Shown here in pieces: positions 33,765 to 45,213 of a stretch of DNA of 64,000 nucleotides (position 1 is its first letter; every line of letters begins with the position of its first letter). The notes beneath the pieces were generated by a model. That model was not told the DNA's origin. It searched no databases and saw only the letters and a list, made by a program, of their open reading frames with translations. Both the position numbers and the translations under genes were made by a program. The DNA is from Epicoccum nigrum (taxonomy: Eukaryota > Ascomycota > Dothideomycetes > Pleosporales > Didymellaceae): positions 346,831-410,830 of the forward strand of contig KZ107840.1 of NCBI GenBank assembly GCA_002116315.1, read 5' to 3'.

Positions 33765-35828
33765 ATGCCTCCACCACCCCGTCCCCCAAAGCAACCTTTG
33801 AACCCAACCATGCCACCACGGCCACCCCCCCCCCTATCGTTCTCCACCATCCACATCGCCGTGAATGAGGCACCACGATCCCCATCCTCTCCACCCAATA
33901 CTCTGTTGCAGACCGTCACGCTGTCTCTCCGCACCCAAACCGAGTTCCTCATGACCGGCGTAGTCCCCCTCCACGCCCAGCCCGGCTCAGAATGCACAAC
34001 CTGCCTCGAGCCACTCGCCAGCGACGTGGTGCAGATGGCGCGGTGCGGGCACGTCTTTCACTGCACATGCATCCTAGCTTGGTTTCAGAGCAGCTATGGA
34101 CAGCGCAATCGGTGTCCGAACTGTCGGGCGGAGCTGTACACGTCGTCAGAGCTGATGACGGGCCACCTGAGGTCACAAGCTACATCTCAACCTGGTATGC
34201 GAGGGCTTCAAGAAGAGGTGGCGGCTGTGCAGCGCCGAATCGATGAGGTGAGCCGGCGTCGAGACGAGGCGATACGGCGTGAAGTCGACGAGGACGTGGC
34301 GAGGCGTCAGAGGATTGATGCTATACTGCGTCGAAGGAGTGGCGATCAGGCAGATTTGATGCGCCAGAGGGGGGAGCTGAACCGCCAGCATCAAGAGTTT
34401 CGCTTGTCGCAGTGGGATGAGGCGCAGGGTCTTCTGCGTTTAAACGAGACCGTCGAACAGCTGTCAAGGCTGCCACCGTATGCACCTGCCATTCTCCAAG
34501 CCAGTGCATCCGGCGACAATGCACCGCCATCGTCAGGGCGGGTTCGCCGACACACATTTGCTTCTATGCCTACAACAGTTATCGAGAGATTCATACAGCG
34601 TACATCTATCCCGGAATCTCTTCGTAGCCAATATAAGGATGAGTTGAACCGTCGTCGGACTGAAGCTATGCTTGCTATAGCTCCGGGAAGTAATGTCGGT
34701 GCCTCTACAACGGTAGGAGCTGAAGGCGGCGGCAGCTCCCTTCGATCGCATCTTGTGCCACCTTCCGGGGGCCGAACAAATGTTCCTCCTGATTCACGGC
34801 GACCACCCCCTCGACCATACAATTCGGATTGGTTGAATCAAAGGCTCGAAGCTCAGCGCGCAGAAACATCCAGCAGCCGTGGTGATCGTGATGGTCGTGG
34901 TCAGACAAGTCAGCTCCCGCATCCTCGCGTCGAGACTGCGAGTCGCCGTGGTTCATCTGGTTTCTCAACGACAACATCAGCAAGTGGACCACTCTCACGA
35001 CCAGGTTTGGTCCAGGGGATAGATCGCCCTGGTACACCTATCTCGCCCCCCGAGGACAGTTCTGAGTTTGGGGTGGCCGAACCGTTCACCTTTTCACCTG
35101 CCTCAGAAACAGACATTCGTATCCAACTCCCGCGCCAGGAAAACCCCCAGCTCTCCGACGTGCACTTCGGTCCCGGAATAGGTTCACTAGCGACAGATCA
35201 GTGGTATGGCAGCTTCACTTCACTACGAACACCAGTCCCCACTGGAAGCAACCGCCCTGCCGATATTGATGTACCCACGACTCGTTGGCCCACGTCATCC
35301 CAGATACCAACCGCCAACTTCGCCAGCACTGAGCTCCGCGATTCCATCTTCAGCAGCCAATTTCAGGCCACTGCTTTAGAAATCCCTCGCTCAAACCAGG
35401 AGGTGCGTGAATTCCTCCGACAAACAGATCCGTCGCCGACTGCAGGCGATGATGTGGGCTCAGTACGCGGTACTACTACTGGCCACGAGCGTCGAGGGTC
35501 TTTCGGTTAGAATAGTTCGATGGAGACTAATCACCCGCGTGGCTTCCCTCAGCGAACAGCTGCGTCACCGAGGGTAGGCGGTGGTGGCAGCTCAGCGAGC
35601 GATGCCGCTACTGCTCATAGGCTTCGAGCATCTTTCATAAGGGCTGCGAGAAATCGTCAGATGCCTTTCCCTACAGCTCAGCCTTCGGTTGGCCAGCGCC
35701 CTTCGCAGTCGCCGGCTCAAGACGTGGATATGAGGGATGCAGAGGCGGTTGCTGAGACTTTGGGCAGCGGTCCTGTTACTGATCCGTACCTGAGGTCTCG
35801 ACGTTGGGGTTCCTCGGGTTCCCCTTGA
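33765..35828 (+). CDS. RING-H2 finger protein, probable E3 ubiquitin ligase
   Basis: The first exon, 33765-35505, reaches a stop at 35508, but a GTTAGA donor just before it, a GACTAATC branch site and an AACAG acceptor at 35559 remove 54 bases and continue in phase to 35828, giving 669 residues. The RING-H2 finger lies at about residues 78-125: CTTCLEPL, RCGHVFHCTCILAW and RCPNC supply Cys and His ligands in the C3H2C3 order, as in E3 ligases that recruit E2 enzymes. An Arg/Glu-rich helix (about residues 150-240) looks like a coiled coil, and the remainder is Ser/Pro-rich and disordered. A run of nine C residues within the Pro-rich start codes for prolines. No membrane segment is seen. Substrate and pathway are unknown. 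Confidence 0.8.
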
Positions 35829-36316
35829 TGCGAGATAGTGGTGCTATTGCTTGGCTACGCTCTGTAAGCTTGGATGTTAGAGTACCAGTGGTCAAGTGGG
35901 GAGAACGCCTCAGTAGCGGCGTGAGAGTGACTTGGAAATGAATTTGTAGTTGGGGATATCATACAAGCAAGCAATTCATCTACCCACCTTTTGCACGGCG
36001 GAAATGCAGAAATATTTACGAAACCTGAGATACTTGCGCTTTACAACATGAAGACCTTTGAGAACTACAAAAAGGCCAGGCAAGCAAAGGATTCTACTTA
36101 TCATTACTTGTAGTCTTGAGGAATTAACTTCAAGTTGTGTCTGTAGAGCAATACCAACGTGAAGTCATCTCTTACCTGCCACTATTCCTGTTGTGCAAGA
36201 GCCCACCACCTCAATCCTACATCACTAAATGCTGAGTTGCAGAGCACATGCTAGTTGAGATAAGAAGGTTTTCGTTATTACTACGTACTCAGGCAGTCTA
36301 TACAGGCATCTTTTGT
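35829..36316. other. Convergent intergenic region between the RING and HET genes
   Basis: 488 bases, likely the two 3' UTRs. No repeat or RNA gene seen. Confidence 0.5.
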
Positions 36317-38095
36317 TTACATGTAGTGTACCAAACCATCAACGCTAACCACCAAAGCCACTGTATCCTCCACTAGGCCCGCCTTGATACTAACCCCTAC
36401 CCCCACCCCCCTATCCCCAACAACAAACATATCTCTTCTAACATCCGGTCCCCTCGCAGCATCAAAGCACTCCAAAGGTATGTACTCCCTCCGCAGCACA
36501 GTCTGCCACCCTGTCCCTCCCCTTTCAGCCAGCCTCTCCGACGCAACGTAATCAGACACAACCTTAATCCAATAATGACACGTCGCGCGATCGAACCCAA
36601 ACGCAACGGGGAAAGTGAGCGAGTGCGCATACGCGTGGCTCTGCACGCGCAGTAGCAGCACGCCAAAAGCCTTGGGCGCAGACGGCGGGATGCGCAGGGA
36701 ATGCGTTTCTGAGTTCCACAACTCACGGGGGAAAGCGGCGAGGATTCGTACGGGAGGAATGGTCTGGGCTGCGAAGCGGCGCTTTACATGGAACGCTGCG
36801 AACTCCGGGGTAGTGAACGCCGCGGGTATTGACGGCGTCTGGCGCACGTACAGCGTGCGCAGCTCGCCGCTGGGCCAGTCGTCGATGGGGGTTAGGCTCC
36901 CAGCGTCGACGCGGGCGAATTGTGACGCGCCGTCAAGGCTCTTGAGGGTGATGGCAAGCCGCTGGTTGAGCGCGTTAGACGCGCGGGTTAGCGCAAAGAT
37001 GCGCGTTCTGTCGTCCGGGTGGGGGAGGACTTCGAGTTGAAGGTGGAGGCCGATGGGTGTGGGATTTATGGGGAAAGTGGAGAGAGTCTCTTCACGCTCG
37101 ATGGCGTGGCAGTGGCGGAACTCGAGAGGAGAGCGGGCAAGCAGGCCGCGGTAGGTTGAGGGTGTTGGGTCTTGAGCACGCCAGGCAAAGAGGGAGTAGT
37201 CGTCGGTGGTTTTGAGGATTTCTTCTTGGAGGCGGATAAAGGCTTTGGATCCTTCGCCGTAGAGTAAGGGCATGTGGATGGAGAAGAGGCCGAGGAGGCT
37301 GTAGGCTTGGTCTTCCACGCGGGTGGTTTGGCGATGGGCGGCCCATGACATGCGTTCGGCAACGGATACTTCGCTGAGGAAGTGGCGGTCCTCGAGGACG
37401 AAGACGGGGATGCCAGTGGCTGCCGAGATCTCTTGTAGGAACTCTTCTTTTTCTCCGAGAAGTCGCCAATCACCAAGGTAGAAGCGACATAGGACAGGGG
37501 CAACGAGCTCTTGGAGCGTCCACCCGCGTTTTGTCCACCGGCTACAGTCGAAAGCGCTTTGTACGATCTCTGATGCTGTGCGATATTCTCCTGGCGCTGC
37601 GTTGGGTGGCAGGACATCTTCAAGGTAGACAATGCAGACCTCTGCGTCGCTATACCACCTGAACATGGAGTTGATAGCTTCTTGGAGCTCTGCGCTCGAA
37701 GATTTATCAATACAGCACGTATCTATCCAGATATAGCTGTATCCCAGACTCCTTGCTTCCCGCGCAGCATTCACAATTTTAGAGTACCCCTGCCTTTTTA
37801 GAAGATCCTCCTCTTTAATCCCACTCAAACTAGTCGCAAAGCTCGTGCTGCTCCTTAACATGAACTCCATCGCCGTCATCATCACCGACGATGGATCCTC
37901 CTGGGTGCTAAGCGAGGCGACGGACGACGCGGGCGTGTCATGGCTGGCAGAGAACGCCTTGATACGGTTGATCCACACCAGCTCTTGGTAACTCACCTCG
38001 TCCGCGCCCCAGGTATGCGAGAGGATTGCATACTGGGGTATCTGATCGTCATTGAACCATCTGAGTTCGATCGTGCGGACATCGATGAGCCGCAT
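36317..38095 (-). CDS. HET (heterokaryon incompatibility) domain protein
   Basis: An intronless 592-residue frame starts at ATG 38095. The HET domain (PF06985) is plain: MRLIDVRTIELRWF and YAILSHTWGADEVSYQEL at the start, then YIWIDTCCIDKSS and MFRWYSDAEVCIVYLEDV, then SRWTKRGWTLQELVAP, with the HET-E-type continuation AYSLLGLFSIHMPLLYGEG (about residues 265-285). HET domains trigger programmed cell death when genetically unlike hyphae fuse and probably also serve in immunity; the fold is related to TIR domains. The family tends to be large and variable between strains. No NACHT/WD partner is attached, and the C-terminal 270 residues are unassigned. The start is secure because the family begins with MRL just before the first motif. 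Confidence 0.92.
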   Translation of the reverse strand: MRLIDVRTIELRWFNDDQIPQYAILSHTWGADEVSYQELVWINRIKAFSASHDTPASSVASLSTQEDPSSVMMTAMEFMLRSSTSFATSLSGIKEEDLLKRQGYSKIVNAAREARSLGYSYIWIDTCCIDKSSSAELQEAINSMFRWYSDAEVCIVYLEDVLPPNAAPGEYRTASEIVQSAFDCSRWTKRGWTLQELVAPVLCRFYLGDWRLLGEKEEFLQEISAATGIPVFVLEDRHFLSEVSVAERMSWAAHRQTTRVEDQAYSLLGLFSIHMPLLYGEGSKAFIRLQEEILKTTDDYSLFAWRAQDPTPSTYRGLLARSPLEFRHCHAIEREETLSTFPINPTPIGLHLQLEVLPHPDDRTRIFALTRASNALNQRLAITLKSLDGASQFARVDAGSLTPIDDWPSGELRTLYVRQTPSIPAAFTTPEFAAFHVKRRFAAQTIPPVRILAAFPRELWNSETHSLRIPPSAPKAFGVLLLRVQSHAYAHSLTFPVAFGFDRATCHYWIKVVSDYVASERLAERGGTGWQTVLRREYIPLECFDAARGPDVRRDMFVVGDRGVGVGVSIKAGLVEDTVALVVSVDGLVHYM

Positions 38096-39641
38096 GTCAT
38101 TCTCACGCTGCGTGGGGTGGGTGTTCTTGTGTCAGGGTGGGGTGAAGTACACGGTGGCCCTAGTGCATTTCGGGACTAGTGTCTGCGAGGTTACACGAGT
38201 ATGACCCCGAGTTTTGGTTGCGGATTTGATGTCTCAGTCATAAGCATGAGAAAGCCTTCAAGTTCAGTACACATGTTATCGTATCGACAGACTAGAGTTG
38301 ATGATACATACTGAATAGATATGTCAAGTGGTAAATACAATAGGTCTCAGCTTCGTACAAAGATATAAACATAATAAAGTGGCTTGAGCGAGACGTCCAC
38401 AATCGCATTGGCTACGCTGAATAGATAATTCAACCATCGTGTTCGTGTTGCGATCTCGAGGTGGGAATGATAGGACCAATCAGTCCCCCAAACTGGATTT
38501 TGTATACGTAGTGATGAAAGGGTGACAATCTTTATCCATGTAACACTGATAGATCACTTGCCTGGTATCCAGAACAGCAAGGTAACTCGGAAGCGTGCGC
38601 ATTAGATGCGTTCCAGGGGGGACACTGTTCGACTTTGGTTGCCGCAGCTCGAAGTAGGGGCGACAGTCCGCATTTTCACCGTCCTCATACACCTCGACAT
38701 GAGCAAATCAATCGAAATGACGCCGGAAATAGGCCATGATCCGGTTGGCTCTACTCGGTTCTGGATCTTTGCCATCGCGGTAAATCTGTGGCAATGTCAG
38801 CTCCTGTGAAAATATCTAGGGTTGTGAAGGACTTGCGTTCGAGCTTAGGGAGCTCCCAGTTGTGTCGGAGGCGGTAGTCGTCACCTGGTGAATTTTCGCT
38901 TCATGATAATGATCGCGATCATCTAACGATCTGATGTGACGATCTGATGAAATGGCTGAATGGTGTCATATATCTTTAACATTGCTGTAGTATCAGCTAC
39001 GAAGGCTGAATTACCACCAATCAGCACCTAGACGAGTCTGTTTGCGGATGTGGTTCACATGGGTTACACGAGCTCGGGCTGGCGAACGTGAGTGTGGTGC
39101 TCGTGGTAGCAATAGAGCGGCAGCTGTTGCGTAGTTGCCGCGTGTGTCTTCTCTCAGTCAGATTGATCGGAGGCTGCTTTTCGATTCGTTCCTTGAAACT
39201 TACCTTCGTACCATCAGTCAATCGGACATCAAAGACTGTCGCTGTAAGGTAAGACGCCTCTTGCACGTCAAAAACACCACTCAGCGTAGAAATCTGTATG
39301 CACGTGTATTGTAAGATTAGGTAGTAGAAAGCTACAAAGAAGCTAGACTAGGACGTAGGTGTAAGTAAGTTGTAGTTAGTAATGGCGTTGTAAAGTAGCC
39401 CAGTATTCGGCATGCAAGAGGACGCACATGCCATGGCAGTGACCCTGAGGATGGAAATGCTAGAATTGCAGGTTGATGGAGGCATGAAATGCATATGATT
39501 CATTGTAAAGACTAATTTACAGTTCACGATCATGAGGTTGTGTATAGTCTTCCTTATAAGGTAGTAACGTCATGGCGCTTTTCCTTTACCCACACCTCTT
39601 CCCCATCTCACGACACGTCACTGCAGCACCACCGCCACACA
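38096..39641. other. Upstream region between the HET and coiled-coil genes, with small repeats
   Basis: A 1.5 kb divergent gap with no coding signal. A 14-base palindrome at 38909-38922 and a 13-base direct repeat at 38926-38951 are adjacent and listed separately. Confidence 0.5.
38909..38951. repeat. 14-base palindrome next to a 13-base direct repeat
   Basis: ATGATCGCGATCAT at 38909-38922 is its own reverse complement. Right after it, ACGATCTGATGTG (38926-38938) and ACGATCTGATGAA (38939-38951) form a near-perfect direct repeat. Such symmetry can be a protein-binding site, but no factor is known to me. Confidence 0.85.
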
Positions 39642-40228
39642 ATGGCTTATTCAAGCAAGCACAAGTGCTTCTGTGCGCACCAAGGCTCTAACAATTCCCA
39701 TTTTACGGAGCATTGTGAGCTGCTAAAGTCTCAACGTCAGGTATCTTCATCCGCGACGCCTTCTGCTCTCGCTCACGACATTCACCACATGGTTCAAGAG
39801 TGGCAAGTCGATCTCGAAGACCACATTCACCTCGAGGACCAAGCTCACGACGTCGCTATCAAAGGTGTCGCGTCAACGAAGCGTGATCTCGACACTCGCA
39901 TGGCTAATCTTGCTCGACTTTCAGAGGAGTTCTGTAAGAAGCTTACAGGATTCGCATATGCACTGCCTTTGAACTTCCATTAACTGCATATAGTGTCGCA
40001 GCACGAACCCACTCAGACCGCTATTGCCGCTATGGATTTCCGAATGTCAGCACTCTCAAGGATATTGTCAGCTATGGTAATGCCGTAAAGGCTGAAAGAG
40101 CCCGTGTCGAGGCGGCGGAGAAGCTGTCTGTTCATAGGCAGCTCGGCAAGCTCGAGAAGCTGCAGTCTGCACTTGCGGCCAAGTTCAGCGTGCTGAATGG
40201 CCCTGATGTCAAGGCTCCGGTTGACTGA
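39642..40228 (+). CDS. Hypothetical 172-residue helical protein
   Basis: Exons 39642-39933 and 40002-40228 join at phase 1 across a 68-base intron (GTAAGA...TTAACTGC...CGCAG). Without splicing the frame ends after 114 residues in the intron. The start has a small Cys/His group (KCFCAHQG, HFTEHCELLK), followed by helical charged segments (DIHHMVQEWQVDLEDHIHLE, NLARLSEEF) and, after the splice, a long predicted coiled coil with KAERARVEAAEKLSVHRQL and KLEKLQSALAAKF. Exon 2 carries no stop in this phase for 75 codons, which supports the model. I do not recognise a family, and no neighbour suggests a role. Confidence 0.65.
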
Positions 40229-40925
40229 GTGATGGAGAACTCGGACAGGGAATTTTCTTTTTCGGTGTTCTTACCATTCAATCAAATCGGTTCAGACCGC
40301 TACAAATGATGTATCAGTATTCATTGAGTACTCCGGTTCAATTTTCCTAGCCACCCTAGTGCGTGAGGTGACCGAATCGCCTTATGAGACACTGCTACAC
40401 AACTGGGTAGCTGCGTGATAGGACGAGATCCAGAAATGTTATTCGACAGGGAAACATGGCTCGATTTCAAGACGTACACTACTCCGTTTGATCGCAGCTG
40501 ACCTTATACACTGTCGCAGATCACGAAGATCCATCAAAGTTGAATCACATTTACCAAATAGCATCGTTCAAGATCCAAACAGTTGCCAGTGCTTGAAGAC
40601 TTGCTGGTGTTAGGATCTAATGAAACAAGAGTGACATGCCCGATCGAAGGGAAGATTGATTCTTCTTCCCCTAGACAATTCATGTGATGAAGAGCGCTGT
40701 GAAGATCGAATCGTGGACAGCCATTGCAAAGTCTGACAGAATCTGATTGTATGCACAACCTCTACGCTCAAACCAGGTACATGGGCTCCAGGGCAAATAT
40801 CGACTCTCAATATCATGACTTCATCAATGCATCGCCAACCGTCGAGACTTGACTCAAAATCAGTCTGCTGACTAGCTCTTTCATTGTCGACCGTGTGGTT
40901 GTATCGGTAGCGGTAGAAGCCCTGA
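40229..40925. other. Convergent intergenic region
   Basis: Non-coding gap of about 0.7 kb between the coiled-coil gene and the PFK-2 3' end. No feature seen. Confidence 0.5.
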
Positions 40926-42700
40926 TTATTCAAGCGGGTTAACGTGCGTGGACTTCAGATTAAGTGGTTGTGTAGTGGCGTGATGAGGTGTCGCTGTTCC
41001 CGAGGCAACTTCTGGTGTACCGATCCCAGAGAAGGGGCTTACCGCTCCGCTAGGGGGTACAGGGATCTGAATGTCCTCAGGACTACTGCGAACGAGGCTT
41101 TGGGGAAGGCCGGGTATCTTGATGCGTTTTGCAACATTGTTGTAGCTCGACGGAATGATCTTTATACACATTAGCAAAGCCGCCAGTAACGTAAGACCAG
41201 ATCGCTCACCTCAATGATCTCGTCTCGGGGGAACTCGAGCTTTGGAATATCAGCCGCATTACACGCCATAAGGTAGCCGTAGAGGACGCGCAAAACCGAC
41301 TCGTGGGCAATGATGAGCAGATCGTTCTCTTCGCGCTCGAGCTCCAAGATGATGGGCTCCATGCGCACAGCGAGATCGTGATAAGACTGCAGAATGTCAG
41401 CAAAGCATTATGGACGAGTTATCTATACTACTTACCTCCGCCCTTGGGTATCTGTGGTGATAGGGATCCGCTTCATGCTTCGTTACTTCGTCCGGCAGCT
41501 CTTCTCTTATTCTGCGCTCCGACATCTTCTCGCACACACCAGGGTTCATTTGGCTCATTTGTGAGCGTTGTCTGACACGGTATCCAAGCGAGGCCAGATA
41601 TTCCGATGTCTGCACAGTACGTCGGCGCGTAGAAGTCCATATCGTCAGCGGCTTCAGAGCGGCGTCCGGCGCCCCCTGGTCTATCAACTTCTGCCGTTCT
41701 TCTTCGCGGTACTTCAACAGCACATCACTCATCTGCTTGGCGTACTCATGACCTGCTGGCGATAATTCTGCGTCCGCTTTGTACGAGTCCTCCTCGCGTG
41801 TGGTTCCAGCGCGCGCAAAGTAGGTCTGGCGTGACTTGATGTGTAGGTTGAGCAAGTAGAAGACAATGCGTTGGGAGAGATAACCGAAAGCACAATTGTT
41901 CACATGGACTCTTTCTCCGGCATTGATCATCTTGATCCAGTGCAAGTCTTGCTCCTCCATGGTCTCAAAGTGCGGTATCCTCGAATTGATCCTCGCCAGG
42001 TAGTCTCGGACCGCGTCCTCATCACTCCAGCCCTTGTAATCGGGAGAAGAAATCTTGACCCGCCGCACGTTCTCCTGGATGATGCGCTCGTCTGTGCATT
42101 GCGACTCAATGAATACAGTTTGGATTCCCTTTTTTGCGAACTCCTTGGCAAGAGACCGCCGACCCTGACTGATGGCGTTGACTGCATCGTAGATGGCGAC
42201 TTGACCCTTCTCATTCTCCAGGAAGTGGTAGATGTCGTCACGGCATTTCTTTAGAATCTTATTCCGTAGTAGCACTGACTGTGGTGTGGCATTGAGGAAG
42301 AAATAGTCTTCAGGCACGTCCTGATTGGGGCCAAGAGTTGCGCGACGGTAGTCGCCCAGGTGAAACACGTGCGTCTTGACACCCAGCCATCGCAGGTAGC
42401 GTGCCACGGCGACTGAGGTGTGTGTCTTTCCTCGAGCCGGCAATCCAACGGTAGCAATGACAATACGTCCAGAATGGAATAGGCGGCCAGACTCTGTGCT
42501 GTACAATTGAGCAGGCGCCATCTCCTCTTTGCCGGGTAAGTCATGAATAGCGTCCACAAAGGTACTCGACCGCCGCCTGACGCGGGGCGAGTTGGCGTAG
42601 ATTTCCGCTGTGCTGCATGTGGTGAGTAGCCGGCCTACCTCAACTAAACGGCAAGGCCGGGGAGGGTGAGGGGTCGAGTCACTTACAGTAAAGTATCCAT
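40926..42700 (-). CDS. 6-phosphofructo-2-kinase with a phosphatase domain lacking the catalytic histidine
   Basis: Four exons, 42700-42687, 42612-41436, 41386-41210 and 41159-40926, give 533 residues; the introns are 74, 49 and 50 bases. It makes fructose 2,6-bisphosphate, the activator of glycolytic phosphofructokinase. The kinase half has the P-loop GLPARGKT at residues 61-68, HLGDYRR, and VFIESQCTD. The second half matches fructose-2,6-bisphosphatase (WTSTRRRTVQTSEYL, NPGVCEKMS, YHHRYPRAESYHDL, LLIIAHESVLR), but the motif that should read RHGE is ARAGTT near residue 272: the histidine that takes the phosphate is Ala. Yeast Pfk26 has similarly lost this residue. So kinase activity is expected and phosphatase activity is not. 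The 14-base first exon encodes MDTL plus part of the next codon. It is divergent from TOM40. Confidence 0.95.
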
Positions 42701-43293
42701 GACGACGAAGTAATGTGCAAGTGGAGGTGTAGACACAAGAAACAAAGCAAAGAGAAAGAAATATGCAAGTTCGAAACAACCGTGTAAGAACAAGGTTGTT
42801 TGGACTTGTTGCGGTGTTCAAGGTGTGCAGATGCTCTGGACCAGGGTACGTGTCGGAGCTGGTACGGACGTGTTCGCCGAGCTGTGAGGACGTGCGACAG
42901 CGGGCGGCATACAGCAGAGAGACAATCGAATAATACGCGGCAAGCAGCGTCGCAGGACAATTTGAACGTGAAGGGGAAGAACGCAGCGTGATGGGCTATT
43001 TGTTGTTTCGGCGCAACGGAGCCTGAAGCTGCCCCAGACGGCTGCTATCAAGGTGCAGACACAGATATGACATGTTGTTGCCGCCAAGCGCGTCACTAGT
43101 GCGTTAGGTCATCACAGCTCCTTCCTGCGCTGAGAAAAGTTGTATCTGCAGCATTGGCATCAGGTATTGTCGACGACAAGCCATCGCGCATCTCCCGCCC
43201 ACCCATCTCGCCATTCTGTCCCACCCTGAGCCACTGCGCCAGAGCCCTTCACTCCCACACCACAACACACACCCCCAGCACACCCGCGCCGCC
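42701..43293. promoter_or_regulatory. Shared divergent upstream region of PFK-2 and TOM40
   Basis: 593 bases separate the two start codons, which point away from each other, so both promoters must lie here or overlap. The TOM40 side is CA/CCA-rich near the ATG. No specific box can be named with confidence. Confidence 0.5.
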
Positions 43294-44516
43294 ATGGCCG
43301 CACCGCCGCAACTCGTCGTCGCCAGCCCGACCAAGGAGGAAGCTATCTCGGGCGTCATCTCGCACAACGGCATCCTGCCCGGCCGGTTAGGCGAGCTGTA
43401 CAATGCCTTCCAGGAGCGGAGGGAGGCGCTGGGGCTGTCCAACCCGGGCACCGTCGAGGGCATTTCGCGCGAGGTGCAGCGCGACGTGTTCCTGAACAAC
43501 GCCAGCTTCTCCGGCCTGCGCGCCGAGCTCACCAAGGCCTTCAGCGCCGCGCCGCTCTTCCAGGTTGCCCACTCGCTGTCCATGGGCTCGCAGGTCCAGC
43601 CGCCGTACTCGTACATGGTCCTGTACGGGTCGCCGAGGGTGCGTCATCCTATCCTATCCTATCCTACCCGTGTAGCGCTGTTCTGCTCGCGTGCTGACTG
43701 ACCGCCTATAGACATTCATGCAGGGCAACATCGACAACGAGATGCAGTTCTCTGGCCGCTTCAACTGGCGCTGGACCTCGGCATTTGTCTCCAAGACAGC
43801 CGTCCAGCTCACATCGCAGGGCAACATGGTGTCGCTCGAGAACGACTACACCGGCTCTGACTTCTCCGCCTCGCTCAAGGCAGTGAACCCCTCGCTGCTT
43901 GAGGGCGGCATCACCGGCATGGTCATGGCCAGCTACCTCCAGGCAGTCACACCCCGCCTGTCCCTCGGCATTGACGCCTTCTGGAGCCGTCCCGCTGCCG
44001 CCTATCCTCCTGAGCTCAACGTCTCGTACGCTGCTCGCTACAAGGCCGCCGACTGGATGGCCTGCGGACAGATCATCCCCGACCGCGGCGTCCTCGAGGC
44101 TTCTTACTGGCGCAGACTGACCGAGAAGGTCGAGACCGGCATCAACTGCAACCTTGCCTTCGCTGGCATTGGTCCCGGTGGTCCCATGGCCGGCCCCCAG
44201 AAGGAAGGCCAGGTCACCATTGGCGCCAAGTACGACTTCCGCACCACCTCGTTCAGGGCGCAAATCGACAACAAGGGCATCGTCGGCTGCCTGCTGGAGA
44301 AGATGATCGCACCTCCGATCCGCATCACCTTCTCTGGTGAGATCGACCACAAGACAGTACGTTGAAACATTTACTCAGACTCAACTCATAGCTAACACCA
44401 CACAGAGCGCTGCCAAGCTCGGCCTCGCCGTCGCGATAGAAGCCGCAGACGAGGCTGTCATGGAGCAACAAGAGCAGTCCGGTGCGGCCGTGTCTGCCGG
44501 CGCCATACCCTTTTAA
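43294..44516 (+). CDS. TOM40: Mitochondrial import receptor/pore subunit Tom40
   Basis: Exons 43294-43638, 43712-44356 and 44406-44516, all phase 0, give 366 residues. Tom40 is the 19-strand beta-barrel channel of the TOM complex in the mitochondrial outer membrane, through which nearly all nuclear-encoded mitochondrial proteins enter. The disordered N-terminus leads into FLNNASFSGLRAELTKAF, then alternating beta-strand stretches such as GRFNWRWTSAFVSKTAVQLT, VSLENDYTGSDFSASLKA, KVETGINCNLAFAGIGPGG and VTIGAKYDFRTTSFRAQID, matching the porin-3 family of eukaryotic beta-barrels. Intron 1 carries a short CTATC repeat. Its 3' end faces TOM22, its partner in the same complex. Confidence 0.96.
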
Positions 44517-45213
44517 ACGATCCTCCACACCACGCATTGTACCGACTATAATCTCATAAATCTTTACTTGGCTGTATTACCACCTTTCTTGGAGCGAGCA
44601 AGCGACGCGCACGTTTTCTCACATGCCACGAATCTGCGAGGTGGAACCGTGGGGGGAGGGAGTTGGATATCAGGGCTTTCATCAGGTCAGCACGTTTGGA
44701 CGTTACGTTTTGCAAAAAGGGCGCACGCATCTATGATATGTAATGGGTCATCCACGGAGAGCCGGTAGATTCCAGCGGACTTGACATGTCTGAGGACGTA
44801 GCGTGCAGCGCAGGGCAGGTGATGTCTGCGCTTGTAAATATAGGGCATATGGCACAGGTCATTTGTATAACGCATGTACTGAATTGATTGCACGTTGAAA
44901 TTGACTTACTCTCGTCAGCGCTTAGTTGTGCACACAAAAGAAAGGCAGAAGAGAAGGCGTTATGACGCAATACATTATGAGTCGAGAAATATTGTACAGA
45001 GGGTGATAATGCAAACGCGCTCTCCTGTCCGTCCGGCCGTTTCGTCCAGACCGCGCTGAAATCCCATATGTTCACAGCGTATCGTATCCCTTGGTCTCGT
45101 CCTCTCCTTCCTAGTAAAAACAGACATGAAGAATCTGCCAGCTAGGCCTCGCCAGCAAACGAGCGCACGACCTCAGCTCAACACATCAGGCCACGCGCAG
45201 TAGCAATAACCGT
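44517..45213. other. Convergent gap between TOM40 and TOM22
   Basis: 697 bases holding both 3' UTRs. No coding frame or RNA gene seen. Confidence 0.5.

Noticed and set aside
43706..44350. 214-codon frame antisense to TOM40
   Set aside because: Shadow of the main TOM40 exon.
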